Source: Eustoma russellianum (taxonomy: Eukaryota; Streptophyta; Magnoliopsida; Gentianales; Gentianaceae). From it: 64,000 bases of DNA. Below the pieces are notes generated by a model. The model worked only from the letters and a program-made list of their open reading frames with translations. It was not told where the DNA came from and searched no databases. The first letter of the stretch is position 1, and every line of letters begins with the position of its first letter. Made by a program: the position numbers and the translations under genes. This document shows, piece by piece, positions 1 through 11,813 of this stretch. The stretch is from positions 12,199,360-12,263,359 of the forward strand of contig AP025045.1 of assembly GCA_036186865.1 (NCBI GenBank), written 5' to 3'.

Positions 1-258
1 CAATGTGTTGAATCATTTCTTTACAGGCATGAAGAGGATGATGAGCCAAGCAAAGATGATGTCCATTGGGTTTATATGATACAAGCTATGATTTAGTTAT
101 ATCCAAAACGTGTTGTACATATCTTTAGTTGTTCCTTTTATTATTGTTGGTTTGTTAACTTTGTTTTAGGATAGTTTGTGTTGTATTCTTGCCTTATCTT
201 TCAGGTACACGTTTTAGCTTGAAGATGCAATTCAAACCTGAAATTTTGTCCAAGCAAA

Positions 259-365
259 GAGGTGACAAACAAGTAGCTTACAAGCAAGGAGGTGATAAGC
301 AAGTAGGTTACAAACAAGGAGGTGATAAGCAAGTAGCTTACAAGCAATGAGGTGACAAGCAATCA
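259..365 (+). repeat. About 30-bp tandem repeat in family I LTR U3
   Basis: Three to four imperfect units built on AGGTGATAAGCAAGTAGCTT followed by ACAAGCAAGG. The same array is in the 3' LTR at 8001-8103. In B, C and K only one or two degenerate units remain (for example AAATTCAAGTAGCTTGCAAG in B), so copy number differs between subfamilies. A minus-strand reading frame across it is a by-product of the repeat. Confidence 0.8.
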
Positions 366-791
366 TGTCAAACTCAAGGCTTGTCCTCCACGCAAATAGT
401 GAGCAAAACAAGCTGCTCAAAGCTTTAACCAATGAGAAGAAGTCTTGCAAATGTTCAAGCCAATCACACTCAAGTTGAAGACAAGAAAACAAGCTGCACA
501 AAGATTCATCCAATCAAAATGCTTGAGGGAAACCGTTGGGCTAAGGAATGAGAAGGTTTGAATATTCAAAGACAACTTGCAACCAATCAAAGGCCTTTCT
601 CAAGCAAGCTGCTACCTATCTAAGCCAATCAAATTGATCAAAGGAGGAAGGCTGGAAAAGAGGTTAAACACACGACAAGGCAACCAGCCTTTTGGAACCA
701 AAAGTTGCTCAAACAATTTCCAAGCAAAGCATGTCATTTTAGTCTAGTATTTTGTATATTAAATCTTGTACTTCTTAGCATTTTCGTTGGT

Positions 792-800
792 TATAAGTAG
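792..800 (+). promoter_or_regulatory. Probable TATA box of element A 5' LTR
   Basis: TATAAGTAG about 370 bases before the LTR end, after the CCAAT-rich U3. The matching site in the 3' LTR is 8532-8540. Equivalent positions carry TATAAGAAG in B, TATAAGTAG in C and TATAAATAG in K. The transcription start itself is not visible. Confidence 0.6.
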
Positions 801-1167
801 AGCTAGAACCAGATTGTAAATACAACCATTATCAATATACATTTCAACCAGAATTTCCTTCAAGGAGTTATCAACATTTCAAGTTGAAGTCTAAAGCCAC
901 TTACGGTTTTCTCTTAAGTTCCTAGCCTAGAACTTGTTAGTATTTGCTTCATCTTTTGGTTTACAAGCATCTTAAGGTCTCTTGAGGTTTTAGATGTATT
1001 GGAGTGCCAAAGAGGGAGAGGTGTTGGCATAGATTGAGCCAAGAACAACGGTTAAAGATCAAGGGGTATCTTGGAGATGTTCTTTGACATAGCTTGTGTT
1101 CAAATCAGTTTGGAATAGGAGACAAAGTCCTTGGCAAAGTTTTCTAGCCTTCGTTTGGCTCATCAAG

Positions 1168-1179
1168 TGGTATCAGAGC
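1168..1179 (+). other. Primer-binding site, tRNA-iMet
   Basis: TGGTATCAGAGC two bases after the LTR end. This is the standard plant initiator tRNA-Met primer site for minus-strand DNA synthesis. Confidence 0.93.
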
Positions 1180-2934
1180 TTGGTTAGTCTTCTATTCAAG
1201 TTTACATTGATTAAATTTGCATATGAATGTTGCTGCCCAACCGTGTGTTAAACTGATTTCTATTGCGTTAGTTGCTGTTTGTTTAGGTAGTTAGCTTTTG
1301 TTTTAAAGTGCTTGTTAGATAGTATACTATAGTATGGTAAATTAGTTAAGTGGCAAACCGAAAACACCCCACATAAAAACAACTTAGACTAGACATAGTG
1401 TTGTTAGGAGCTGTTTGCATAGTTTGGAACAAAACCGTGTGTGAAGCTGATTGTTCTTGTTTAATTTAGCTTAGTTGATCTTCATTAGACCTTAATCTAG
1501 TAGCTTAAGTGTTAGTTTAGTTGTATCCTTAAAAGAGAAAACTTGAACACAAAATAGATTAGTTGGTAGTTAGCTTGTAATCAAGTAGTTAAAATTCTGT
1601 TGTAGTAACTTTTGTGCAAACTGTCCAAAACGTTTTAGTGCTGCCTTGTTTAGCTTAGTTAGACTAGATTACAACATAGTTTAAGTGTTTAGATGTTTGT
1701 TTAGTTTAGCTCAAGAAAACCGAAAACCAAAGAACCAAAACAAAGTAGTTTTAGCTAGTAAGTGTGCTACCTACTTCAAGAGACATACGTTTGAACATCA
1801 ACCCTTGCATCTAGTGTCATTTAGTTTAGAATCTGATTGCATCATACAAACAAAAACCAAACAAAAAACAAGTAGGATAGATCACTTAAAAACCAAACAA
1901 AACAAGATAGCCTAGTTGCATCAAAACTGATTTTCCATTAGTTGTTAGTAACCAGCTTTTGTAAACTTCATTTAGGCACAACTAAGTTGCATTTAGCCAT
2001 CTTAGAATTAGTTAGATCACTTGCATCAAAAACAAAAAAAAAAGGAAAAAGAACAACCTGCCCAAAAACCGTGTGGATTAAAACAACTTTTAAAGCTCAT
2101 TTGAAATCTTGGTACATGCTAATAGCTTTATCTTTTTGTTGATTTCAATTGTTTCAAACAACTTGTTGGACTTAGATATATTCTGGAAGTTAGGAATTGT
2201 TTAAGCCCCACATTGTTAAAGAGCTATCCAATTGTTGTTTTATATCAATCTCTGAACTTACATTGCACTGTATACAATTTGAACTTGTTGTAATTGTGAT
2301 TTGAATTCTCACTACATAGTGTTTAGCCGTGTTGTGTACGAGGAACTTTCAAATTCCAAATACAACAAACCTTGTGCAATTAAAGGCCGTGGGCAATGTC
2401 TCATGTAGGCCGTGAGGAGTAGTCTCACAACAATCAAGCAAACCATCCAAAGAAAGAAAATTAAGCTTGATTGAGAAATACGCGAGAGAAAAGCCAATAT
2501 TTGTCAACAAGTAAGAGGCAAGACAAAAGAGAATTGCACAAGAAAGCCAAGTGAGGAAAAAGCCCAAAGATAAACGTTGCATAAAAGGAAAATCCCGTGC
2601 AAAAGAAAGAAAGTGCCCAAACCAAACCCCAAAGTGTTGTAGTTTTGAAATAATTGAAAGTTTCTAAAGCAAACCCTTGCTAGCACTTGTTTGTGTGTCT
2701 TTACTTTCACTTTACTACAATTGATAATTGCATATGCTGTAAAGTAAATTGAGGGATTGTCTTAAACAACCCCGTAGATTTCATTCAGCCGAACAACAAC
2801 TTGACTTCTGTGATTTTACTTGGATCTTTAGGTAAAACAGTCCAAATTGCTGCTTTGAACAATTGTCAACATAAAGTAGAGTATTTGCATCTTGTCAATA
2901 TTTTAAATTGGTTATTGAGATTGTCTTTTGAATC
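1180..2934 (+). other. Untranslated leader of element A
   Basis: About 1.75 kb without a convincing gene; small ORFs here have no family resemblance. It is AT-rich with loosely repeated segments (recurring CCGAAAAC and CTAGTCTA-like blocks). The motif CCGTG occurs six times (1241, 1435, 2069, 2327, 2387, 2410). The most conserved block is 2385-2428. The leader is collinear with those of B, C and K and partly with that of L. Confidence 0.8.
2385..2428 (+). promoter_or_regulatory. Conserved leader hairpin block, candidate RNA packaging or dimerisation signal
   Basis: GGCCGTGGGCAATGTCTCAT, a short spacer, then a hairpin GTGAG-GAGTAGT-CTCAC (2412-2428, perfect 5-bp stem). The same block is in B (18450-18493), C (25555-25598, minus), K (57858-57902, minus) and, with the same stem, in L (50123-50165). 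The role is inferred from position and conservation only. Confidence 0.55.
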
Positions 2935-5900
2935 ATGAGTCCCCAACAGAAAGATAATGCACCATCCCCGTCCCCATCTACTCCTATTCCATCCCCCGTC
3001 CCTGTTACCCTAGAGAATATACAGCAAACACTCACTTTCCTTGTTAATCAGTTTGGTTTAATGAGAAGTGACATAGATGATAACAAACAAAGGATAAACA
3101 ACGTAGAAAAGCCAACCTCAGATCAAAAGGAACCTAGTATACCTTTTCAAGAAGGCACCTCTTATGGTAATGAGTCTCCTGTTCAACCTAGAAGAGTCAC
3201 ATCACGTAGAGGTAGAGGTCGAGGTAGTAATGGTGGTCGTAGGAACATTTCTTTTGAGGAGAGATTTGATTATCTCCCTGAGTACAATGAAGAACACTAT
3301 CCGGAAGAACGGTATGATGAACGTCAACCTGATAGAAATGAACATCTTGAAGAAGAGTTCATTACTACTAAACTGACGATACCCTCCTTCCAAGGGAAAA
3401 GTGATCCTGAAGCTTATCTGCAATGGGAAACAAAAGTAGATCATATGTATTCTTGCACTAACTATTCTGAATTGGCCAAAGTGCGGTATGCAACTTTTGA
3501 ATTTGTAGATTATGCTTTACTCTGGTGGGAGCAATTGCAGAACATCAGGAGGAGAACAAGACAGCCCCCTGTTGTTACTTGGTCCGAACTGAAACAAGAG
3601 ATGAGGAAGAGATTCATATCTCCTTCCTATGAGAGAAGTATCTTCCAGAAATTACAACTTTCTCATGGTAATAGATCTGTTGATGAATTTTATAAAGAAT
3701 TAGAACATCTGCTTACCAGGGCTAACATAGAAGAAGCTGAGGAAGCCACAATGGCTAGATTTCTAGCTGGCTTGAACAAAGAGATTGCATTCAAGGTGGA
3801 ACTCACACCTTACTCTGATCTGGCTTCTATGGTTCACATTGCTGAGAAAGTGGAAAGACAATTGAAGGTAAAAACTTCTAACCCTTCTTTTCGGACTAAT
3901 CCTTTGAGTTTTCCTAGAACACAGCCCAAGACGCCTTTCCGTCCACAACAAGGTCAAGGCCGTGGATTCCAAGGAAAATCAACCCAGAACATCCAAAATC
4001 GTCCAAAGTTTCCAATCCCTGATAAAGGCAAAGCCAAAGTGGAAGGTACGCCTAATGTTAAGACTCGTGATATTCAATGTTTTAAATGCTTAGGAAAAGG
4101 TCATTTTGCTAATCAATGTCCCAACCCTAAACGCATCATGTTTATTGAAGAGTCTAATGAGTATTATTCTGAGGAAGAATTGGAAGAGAATGAAGAAAAC
4201 AAAGAAATTAAGCAAACGTGTGAGGAAGAAGAAGAGATTAGTGAAGAGACTAATGAGTGTGAAACAAAAGAGTTCTTAGTTGTCCGTCGAGCCCTAAGTG
4301 GCCCAATTAAAACTGAAGAACCTGACATACAAAGAGAGAACATATTCCATATTCACTGTATGGTTAAAAAGAAAGTCTGCACTTTAATCATTGACTCCGG
4401 TTCATGTACCAATGTGGCAAGTTTTGAACTTGTTAGGAAACTTGAGTTACCTTTATTGAATCACCCCCATCCTTATAGACTTACGTGGCTTAACGAGTGT
4501 GGTGAAGTTAAAGTAACAAAGCAAGTCCTAATTTCTTTATCAATCGGTGGGTATTTTGCTGAGGTGTTATGTGATGTAGCCCCTATGCAATCAAGTCATA
4601 TCTTATTAGGTAGACCGTGGCAGTTTGACAACAAGGTTACTTATGATGGTTACCTAAATAGATATTCCTTTAGGCATAACAACAAGCTGTTCAAATTAAA
4701 TGCCTTGCCCCCGCACAAAGTTTTTGAGGATCAACAACGCATCTTAAAAAGTCATAATGATCCAAAAGAAAAGGAATTGGAGAGGATTTTCATCAAAGAA
4801 AACCAATTAAGAAGTTCTCATCTTAGAGTTGAACCAAAAGAAAACAACGTTTCTGCTGAACCATCTATAAAGAAAAGCGCATTCTTTGCATCTCAAAGTG
4901 AGGTATTCCATGCTATCAACTCAAAGAAAACTGTTTATATCTTGCTTTACAAAGAAACTCTATTCTCTTCATCTGACATACCATCTACTTTACCAAGTGA
5001 AGTTGCATCTTTACTTCAAGAATTTTCTAGCTTGTTTCCTGAAGGAGATCCCCCAGGTTTACCACCTCTAAGAGGCATTGAACATCAAATAGATTTCGTT
5101 CCAGGAGCTGTTCTGCCCAAACAGACCTGCCTATAGAGCCAATCCAGAGGAAACTAAGGAAATCCAAAAGCAAGTTGAGGAACTATTGACCCAGGGTAAA
5201 GCAAAAGAGAGTATGAGTCCTTGTGCTGTACCTGTTATCATTGTCCCTAAGAAAGATGGAACTTGGAGAATGTGTACTGACTGTAGAGCCATCAATAAGA
5301 TCACTGTGAAGTATAGATACCCTATTCCTAGGTTGGATGACATGTTGGATATGTTGTATGGGTCTAGGTGTTTTAGCAAAATAGATCTTAAGCAAGGCTA
5401 TTTCCAAGTGAGAATTAGGGAAGGTGATGAATGGAAAACCGCCTTTAAGACTAAATTTGGATTGTACGAATGGTTAGTTATGCCCTTTGGTTTAACCAAC
5501 GCCCCTAGTACTTTCATGAGGTTAATGAATGAGGTCTTAAGGAAATTCATAGGGAAATTTGTAGTAGTTTACTTTGATGACATTCTTATCTACTCCAAAA
5601 CCCTAAGGTGAACACCTGAACCATCTAAGAGCTGTTTTTGCCACCCTACAGAAAGAAGAGTTATATGCTAATTTCAAAAAGTGTTCTTTCTGTCTGGAGA
5701 AGGTTACATTCTTAGGATTTGTGATTAGTGCTGAAGGAATTGAAATGGACCAAGAGAAAGTTAAATCCATAACTGAGTGGCCAACCCCTAAATCTGCTGG
5801 AGATATTAGGAGTTTTCATGGATTAGCTAGCTTCTATAGACGTTTTGTGAAGGATTTCTCTACCCTAGCTGCACCCTTGAATGAGTTAGTCAAAGAAAGA

Positions 5901-7838
5901 TGTAAGATTTGAATGGGGAGAATCACAACAACAAGCCTTTGAGGAACTTAAGAAACGTCTAACTTCTGCACCTATCCTGAGATTGCCCAACTTTGATGAA
6001 ATGTTTGAAGTTGAATGTGATGCCAGTGGAGTTGGGATTGGAGCTGTATTGCATCAAGGTAACAAACCTGTTGCCTACTTTAGTGAGAAACTGAAAGGAG
6101 CTTCCATAAATTATTCAACCTATGATAAAGAATTGTATGCCCTTGTCCGTTCATTACAAACTTGGCAACATTATCTGCAACCTAAGGAATTTGTGATTCA
6201 TACTGATCATGAGAGCCTTAAGTATCTAAAAGGTCAAGGAAAATTGAATAAAAGACATGCCAAATGGGTTGAATACATTGAACAATTCCCTTATGTAATC
6301 AAGTATAAGCAAGGCAAAGAAAATGTTGTTGCTGATGTCTTATCTCATCGGTATACTTTGATTACTACTCTTTCATGTAACATGTTTGGTTTTGAGTCTA
6401 TCGAAGAGATGTATCATTCTGATCATGACTTTAGTTCTATATATCAAGCATGCACTGATTCCCCTTTTGCTAAATATTACTTGCATGATGGTTACTTGTT
6501 TAAAGAACATAAGTTATGTGTACCAATGTGTTCATTAAGAGAGTTGTTGATAAAAGAAGCTCATGGAGGAGGATTAATGGGTCATTTTGGCTCGGTTAAA
6601 AACATTGGAAACACTTAAGGAACATTTCTTCTGGCCACATATGAGAGCACATGTTGATAAGGTATGTGACCAATGTATTACTTGCAAGCAAGCAAAGTCT
6701 AGAACACAACCACATGGATTATACACTCCTTTATCTGTTCCAAACTCACCTTGGACTGATATTTCTATGGACTTTGTATTGGGATTGCCTCGATCCAAAA
6801 CTGGTAAAGATAGCATCTTTGTTATTGTTGATAGATTTTCCAAAATGGCACATTTCATTGCATGTAAGAAAGTTGATGATGCTATTCATATTGCTGATTT
6901 GTTCTTTAAGGAGATTGTTAGATTGCATGGCATGCCACGTACGATTGTTAGTGATAGAGATACAAAGTTTCTAAGTCATTTCTGGCGAGTTTTGTGGAGT
7001 AAACTTTGGTACTAAATTGTTATTTTCTACAACTGCTCACCCACAAACCGATGGTCAAACTGAAGTTGTTAATAAGAACTTTGTCTCAACTGTTACGTGT
7101 TGTCATTCAAAAGAACTTAAAGAATTGGGAAGATTGCTTAGCTTATATTGAGTTTGCGTACAATAGAGTTGTTCATAGTGGAACATTGCATTCTCCTTTT
7201 GAAGTTGTTTATGGCTTTAACCCTTTGTCCCCGCTTGATCTTGTTCCCATACCTGTTCATGAACGTGTTAGTTTAGATGGTGAACGAAAAGCAAAACTTG
7301 TGAAAGAATTGCATGAAAAGGTTAAGTCACAACTTGAAGCTAAGAATAAAGTGTATGCCAATAGAGCCAACAGGAATCGTAAAGTTGTTATATTTGAACC
7401 TGGTGATCTTGTTTGGTTACACTTGAGGAAAGAAAGATTCCCTAAGGAAAGGGACTCAAAATTGAAGCCAAGAGGCGATGGACCGTTCAAAGTGTTTGAA
7501 ACGGCTTGGTGATAATGCCTATGTTCTCGATCTTCCTAAAGAAAGGTATGGTCCTATCTCTAAAACTTTTAATGTTGCTGACCTTCTCCGTTTAGTATTG
7601 ATTCAGATTCGAGGACGAATCCTTTTCAAGTGGGAGGGAATGATGAGCTACAGCCTAACCTTGTGGATACAAACACTGACGTTGACACCTCGATTTGCCC
7701 CACACAGGTCCCATGACAAGGAGTATGGCTAAGAAATTGTTACAATGTGTTGAATCATTTCTTTACAGGCATGAAGAGGATGATGAGCCAAGCAAAGATG
7801 ATGTCCATTGGGTTTATATGATACAAGCTATGATTTAG
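2935..7838 (+). pseudogene. Gag-Pol polyprotein of element A, frameshifted
   Basis: Gag-Pol of a CRM-like element, needed for particle assembly, cDNA synthesis and integration. The first frame (2935-5136, 733 residues) holds a capsid-type Gag, a zinc knuckle (C382, C385, H390, C395 of the pattern CX2CX4HX4C), an acidic linker and an aspartic protease with IIDSGSC (D487). RT follows with YFDD at 5570-5581, then RNase H (ECDASG near 6010), then integrase with an HHCC zinc region and a DDE core (MDFVLG, VSDRDTKF, QTEVVN). The frame breaks near 5118, 5610, 5893, 6595, 7003, 7075 and 7490. All seven breaks add one base, usually lengthening a short homopolymer, relative to B or K. One base is also missing near 7590. 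The original stop (TAG 7836-7838) lies inside the 3' LTR. The start was chosen because B and K begin at the same ATG with the same N-terminus. Confidence 0.9.
7606..7640 (+). promoter_or_regulatory. Palindrome plus polypurine tract of element A
   Basis: GATTCGAGGACGAATC (7606-7621) has a perfect 6-bp stem (GATTCG/CGAATC) and an AGGA loop. It is followed by the polypurine tract AAGTGGGAGGGAA ending exactly at the LTR, the usual plus-strand primer. In A the palindrome is also coding (DSRTNPF). Confidence 0.8.
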
Positions 7839-8943
7839 TTATATCCAAAACGTGTTGTACATATCTTTAGTTGTTCCTTTTATTATTGTTGGTTTGTTAA
7901 CTTTGTTTTAGGATAGTTTGTGTTGTATTCTTGCCTTATCTTTCAGTACACGTTTTAGCTTGAAGATGCAATTCAAACCTGAAATTTTGTCCAAGCAAAG
8001 AGGTGACAACAAGTAGCTTACAAGCAAGGAGGTGTGATAAGCAAGTAGGTTACAAACAAGGAGGTGATAAGCAAGTAGCTTACAAGCAAGGAGGTGACAA
8101 GCAATCATGTCAAACTCAAGGCTTGTCCTCCACGCAAATAGTGAGCAAAACAAGCTGCTCAAAGCTTTAACCAATGAGAAGAAGTCTTGCAAATGTTCAA
8201 GCCAATCACACTCAAGTTGAAGACAAGAAACAAGCTGCACAAAGATTCATCCAATCAAAATGCTTGAGGGAAACCGTTGGGCTAAGGAATGAGAAGGTTT
8301 GAATATTCAAAGACAACTGCAACCAATCAAAGGCCTTTCTCAAGCAAGCTGCTACCTATCTAAGCCAATCAAATTGATCAAAGGAGGAAGGCTGGAAAAG
8401 AGGTTAAACACACGACAAGGCAACCAGCCTTTTGGAACCAAAAGTTGCTCAAACAATTTCCAAGCAAAGCATGTCATTTTAGTCTAGTATTTTGTATATT
8501 AAATCTTGTACTTCTTAGCATTTTCGTTGGTTATAAGTAGAGCTAGAACCAGATTGTAAATACAACCATTATCAATATACATTTCAACCAGAATTTCCTT
8601 CAAGGAGTTATCAACATTTCAAGTTGAAGTCTAAAGCCACTTACGGTTTTCTCTCAAGTTCCTAGCCTAGAACTTGTTAGTATTTGCTTCATCTTTTGGT
8701 TTACAAGCATCTTAAGGTCTCTTGAGGTTTTAGATGTGTTGGAGTGCCAAAGAGGGAGAGGTGTTGGCATAGATTGAGCCAAGAACAACGGTTAAAGATC
8801 AAGGNNNNNNNNNNGCCAAGAACAACGGTTAAAGATCAAGGGGTATCTTGGAGATGTTCTTTGACATAGCTTGTGTTCAAAATCAGTTTGGAATAGGAGA
8901 CAAAGTCCTTGGCAAAGTTTTCTAGCCTTCGTTTGGCTCATCA
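7641..8943 (+). repeat. 3' LTR of element A
   Basis: Starts TGATGAGCTACAGCC and ends GGCTCATCA. Length as given is 1303 bases including a 10-N gap. Removing the gap and a duplicated 27 bases leaves 1266, which matches the roughly 1267 expected from the 5' LTR. The first 198 bases hold the end of pol. Confidence 0.93.
8805..8814. other. Assembly gap (10 N) with overlapping edges
   Basis: The 27 bases before the gap (8778-8804) are repeated exactly after it (8815-8841). The gap is therefore most likely an unmerged contig overlap, not missing sequence. Confidence 0.9.
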
Positions 8944-10745
8944 TATACTCTAGATAATCTTGACTTATTTGTGAAGTGTATGCTTGAATGACTAGCTATT
9001 TTTAAGATATGCATCTTAGTTGAAGATACTAAGTTTAAAGCATGAGAACTTAGTTGTTCCTTAAGAAAAAGTGACTTGCATGTGAGAAATTCTTCCAAAT
9101 ATGAGTTCTTTGCCTATATTAAATATGAATGTGTTGCCTGTCTAAGGAAAACATGGTAAGATTCATCCTTCTCACCATGGAAGGGGACGGCTAGAAGGGG
9201 GTAGTAGGAATGAACATTGATTCTTGTGAAGAACATATCTTGTGAAGCAAAAGATGTATGAAAGTTGTATTTACTACATGGGTGTATTGTGCTCGCTCTA
9301 AAAACGACATATGAGTTCTTCCATATGTAAGAAACGGGTTGTCTATGGAGATTATGTGATACATGAATTAGTTATGCCAAAGGTAGACTTTATTAAGTGC
9401 AAAATGTGCAAGTATGATGTTTGTTATGTGTAAGTTTCAAAACTGTTTTTGGGGTGGTTCATATGTAGCTTATTGAATGTTATGGAACCTGGAATGTCTA
9501 TGTTAAAGGGTGTATTTGGTGGATAGTAAGTCATTTTAGAGGAATAAGTTTAGTTGGTAAACACTTGACAAGGAAAGTGACAAAAAGGAAAAACTACTGG
9601 AACTGGACAGATTTAAGTGGTGTGTTGTGTGACCCGAAAATAGACCTTAGGAACGTGAAAATGAGCTGATTTTTGGTAGGATGCTAGCCTTGTATGTTTA
9701 TTAATTCTGTGAGTTGGAATTTCGGTAAAAAGTTTATCCGCAATAAAATTTTTAGTGACAACTGGTCATTCCAGATTCTGCATGTACCCAGTTTTAGGAA
9801 AATAATTAAATGATCCCTCTAAACCCATTGGATTGCACTGGAATTTTTATGGTAATCATTTAAGACATAGATGAACATGTCCATGTAAATAAATTAGCTT
9901 GGAACCATTATTTTGAGGGGCTAACAACCGAATTGAAGTTGTGTTACAAAACTGGAAAAACAGGACAGAATTATGGAATGAGTTGGGAGACCTTATTATT
10001 GCGGATTTGGACTTGTATGTACTGTTGGGCATATGAATATTATTTCTTGGTATGTTTTACTATGTTTTCCAAGTGTTGGCCCAAATTAAATAGGATTTTA
10101 TGGGCTTGAAGGTAAGGTAAAGATGGGTACTTGCGCTGCTGGATTCAGCAGTACTCTGTTTAGTAACTTAATGATTTGAAGATTTTGTCTATCTCAAAAC
10201 GTTACAAAATTTTAATGGCATGTAGATAAGACTCCATGGTGCATATGTATGGCATGAGATTATGAAAATAGGCCTGATTTGTTATGTTTGAGGCCGCAAG
10301 AACAGAACGTAAATTCTGGAAAAATTTTCCAGCCGAAAGAATAGGGCCATACGTGGATTATGTGATGCATTTAGTCATGAATTGCATATTGCACGTCACG
10401 CATTGCATCATCCTCATTTACATGAGTTATGAAACTGACTTTATGTCAAGAAATTCTGGAACGCTCTTTTAAAGACAAGATTTTAGTTTTTGAAAAGAAC
10501 GACTCTTATTGGTACCATTGATTTTTGGCCAGCATAACCCGCGCCAGATCCGGGGTTAACTGATCTGATGATAATTATGACCGTACAGGCCCACAGAGAA
10601 TAGACCTGATTATGACGATTATGACCATTCAGGCTCGGAGAGAATAGATCTGATAATGATGATTTATGACCGTACAGGTCCGGAGAGAATAGACCTGGTG
10701 ACGATGATTGATTGTATGATCGTTTTCAGATACGGACATAATAGA
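8944..10745 (+). repeat. F, left part: LTR-like region of an unidentified, probably gypsy, element
   Basis: No convincing coding sequence. It continues after element D at 40,959, because D's TSD (ATAGA) joins the two parts, and ends at 41,738 with GGGCGCTACA directly against interrupted copia coding DNA. That position makes F an inserted element, and its non-coding nature with a CA-end suggests one LTR or a solo LTR of at least 2.5 kb. The likeness to Del/Tekay-type LTRs is an impression from composition and the GC-rich terminal segment, not an alignment. Its own start is lost to the left of element A. Confidence 0.45.
10560..10745 (+). repeat. Tandem repeat of about 45-60 bp in F, split by element D
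   Basis: Units share ATGACCGTACAGG and GGAGAGAATAGACCTG (starts near 10,578, 10,620, 10,667 and 10,711). A last unit continues after D at 40,954-41,015 (ATAGATCTGAA, ATGACCGCCTCAGATCCGG, AATAGATCTGAA). D inserted within the recurring ATAGA, which is its TSD. Confidence 0.7.
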
Positions 10746-11021
10746 TGATGAGGATCAAGGGTCCGATGAGGATCAAGGGCCCCATCAAGAGGTCAAAGGT
10801 CCTATGACAAGAAGGAGGGCAAGGGAACTTTGTCATCAAGTTGCCACCTTCTTGTACAAGCATGTTCAAGATGAGCCTAAACTCCTTGGGTTCATTTCAT
10901 TGAACCTTCAACTTGAGCATGTATCACATGCACGTCTACACTCTTTGTTTCTTTGAATTTTATCTTGTGTCTTGTGATCTTTGTTTATGTCTTTTCTTTG
11001 TAGGTAAATTAGGTACAAGAG

Positions 11022-11130
11022 AATGTTTGAAGAGAATGTTCAAGAGAATGTTTCAAGAGAATGTTTGAAGAGAATGTTTCAAGAGAATGTTGAAGAGAAT
11101 GTTTCAGAGAATGTTTCAGGAGAATGTTTG
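11022..11130 (+). repeat. GAGAATGTT minisatellite in family II LTR
   Basis: Eight or nine units of AAGAGAATGTTT(C/G) with small length changes. Counterparts are at 39,838-39,927 (D 3' LTR), 30,355-30,471 and 38,171-38,286 (E, reversed). Unit number accounts for most of the 23-bp length difference between D's LTRs. Confidence 0.85.
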
Positions 11131-11804
11131 TCTATGCTAAGACAAATTCAAAAGTGTCCAAGATAGAGTCTCTTGATCAAGTTGAAATCAAAATCATCTC
11201 CATTATCCACAAAGGGGGGCGGTTATATTTGAAACAAATGGATAATGATCAATCATGATTTGAATTCAAGTTTCAACCAAATTTGAGATTTAAAATTGAA
11301 GAAGATTCAGCTCCTATTTTCTTGATATACACGCCATTTAGAAGACAAATCAACAACACAAAGATTGAATCAAGTTTGAATTCAAATTCAAACTCAATTT
11401 GAATTCAATCTTCAATCAACATTTGAATTCAAGTCCAGCCATCTTATCATCATCAAATCAGATTTTCAAGACCCTCATCACTCATCAAGAAGCGGCTGGA
11501 AGGTTAAGGATATCCTAGGATCAAATTCAAAGTGCACTCAAAATTCAATCTCAACTTGAAGTCAAACTTCTCCCAAACTTTTGAAATCAAGCTCAAGCAT
11601 ATCCAGTCATCAAATCAGCTCCTCCAAGGCTCCATTTTTAGTCCACATACACGGCTGAACATGAAGAGAAGACACCTTGCAAGCAATTCAAATTTTAGCT
11701 AGGATTTGTTTTACTTTTTGAATTCAAATAGTTTTCAAATTTCAAATATTATTAGCTAGTTTATTTTGAGATAAAAATCTGGTCATGGGCGTGGGTTAGA
11801 GGCC

Positions 11805-11813
11805 TATAAATAG
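11805..11813 (+). promoter_or_regulatory. Probable TATA box of element D 5' LTR
   Basis: TATAAATAG about 340 bases before the LTR end; counterpart in the 3' LTR at 40,605-40,613. Confidence 0.65.

Larger units (their letters stand above)
1..1165 (+). repeat. 5' LTR of element A (partial)
   Basis: Near-identical to 7743-8943 and ends GGCTCATCA directly before the tRNA-iMet primer site. The first 98 bases carry the coding end of pol, duplicated here because pol runs into the LTR (stop TAG at 96-98). It contains a tandem repeat (259-365), CCAAT motifs (for example 468, 509, 575, 626) and a TATA-like box at 792. By eye there are about three substitutions and six or seven one- or two-base indels against the 3' LTR, which suggests a young insertion. 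Confidence 0.93.
1..8943 (+). mobile_element. Element A, CRM-like Ty3/gypsy LTR retrotransposon (family I), 5' end cut by window
   Basis: The element runs 5' LTR (1-1165), primer site (1168), leader, gag-pol (2935), polypurine tract (7628-7640) and 3' LTR (7641-8943). Window base 1 aligns with base 7743 of the 3' LTR, so about 102 bases of the 5' LTR lie outside the window. LTRs begin TGATGAGC and end GCTCATCA, an 8-bp inverted terminal repeat. Lineage is inferred from the RT/RNase H region (motifs GLYEWLVMPFGLTNAPSTFM and YDKELYALVRSLQTWQHYL), which resembles the CRM clade of plant chromoviruses. The 5' TSD lies outside the window; the 3' flank begins TATAC. Confidence 0.9.

Noticed and set aside
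259..365. Possible CRISPR-like repeat array
   Set aside because: Units are adjacent and imperfect, with no unique spacers, and sit in a plant LTR.
232..513. Minus-strand ORF in the LTR with repeated CHLLACKLL-type residues, also at 7908-8240
   Set aside because: It is the antisense translation of the 30-bp LTR tandem repeat and is not kept in B, C or K.
1168..1179. Partial tRNA gene
   Set aside because: Only the 12 bases complementary to the tRNA 3' end are present, as expected for a primer site.
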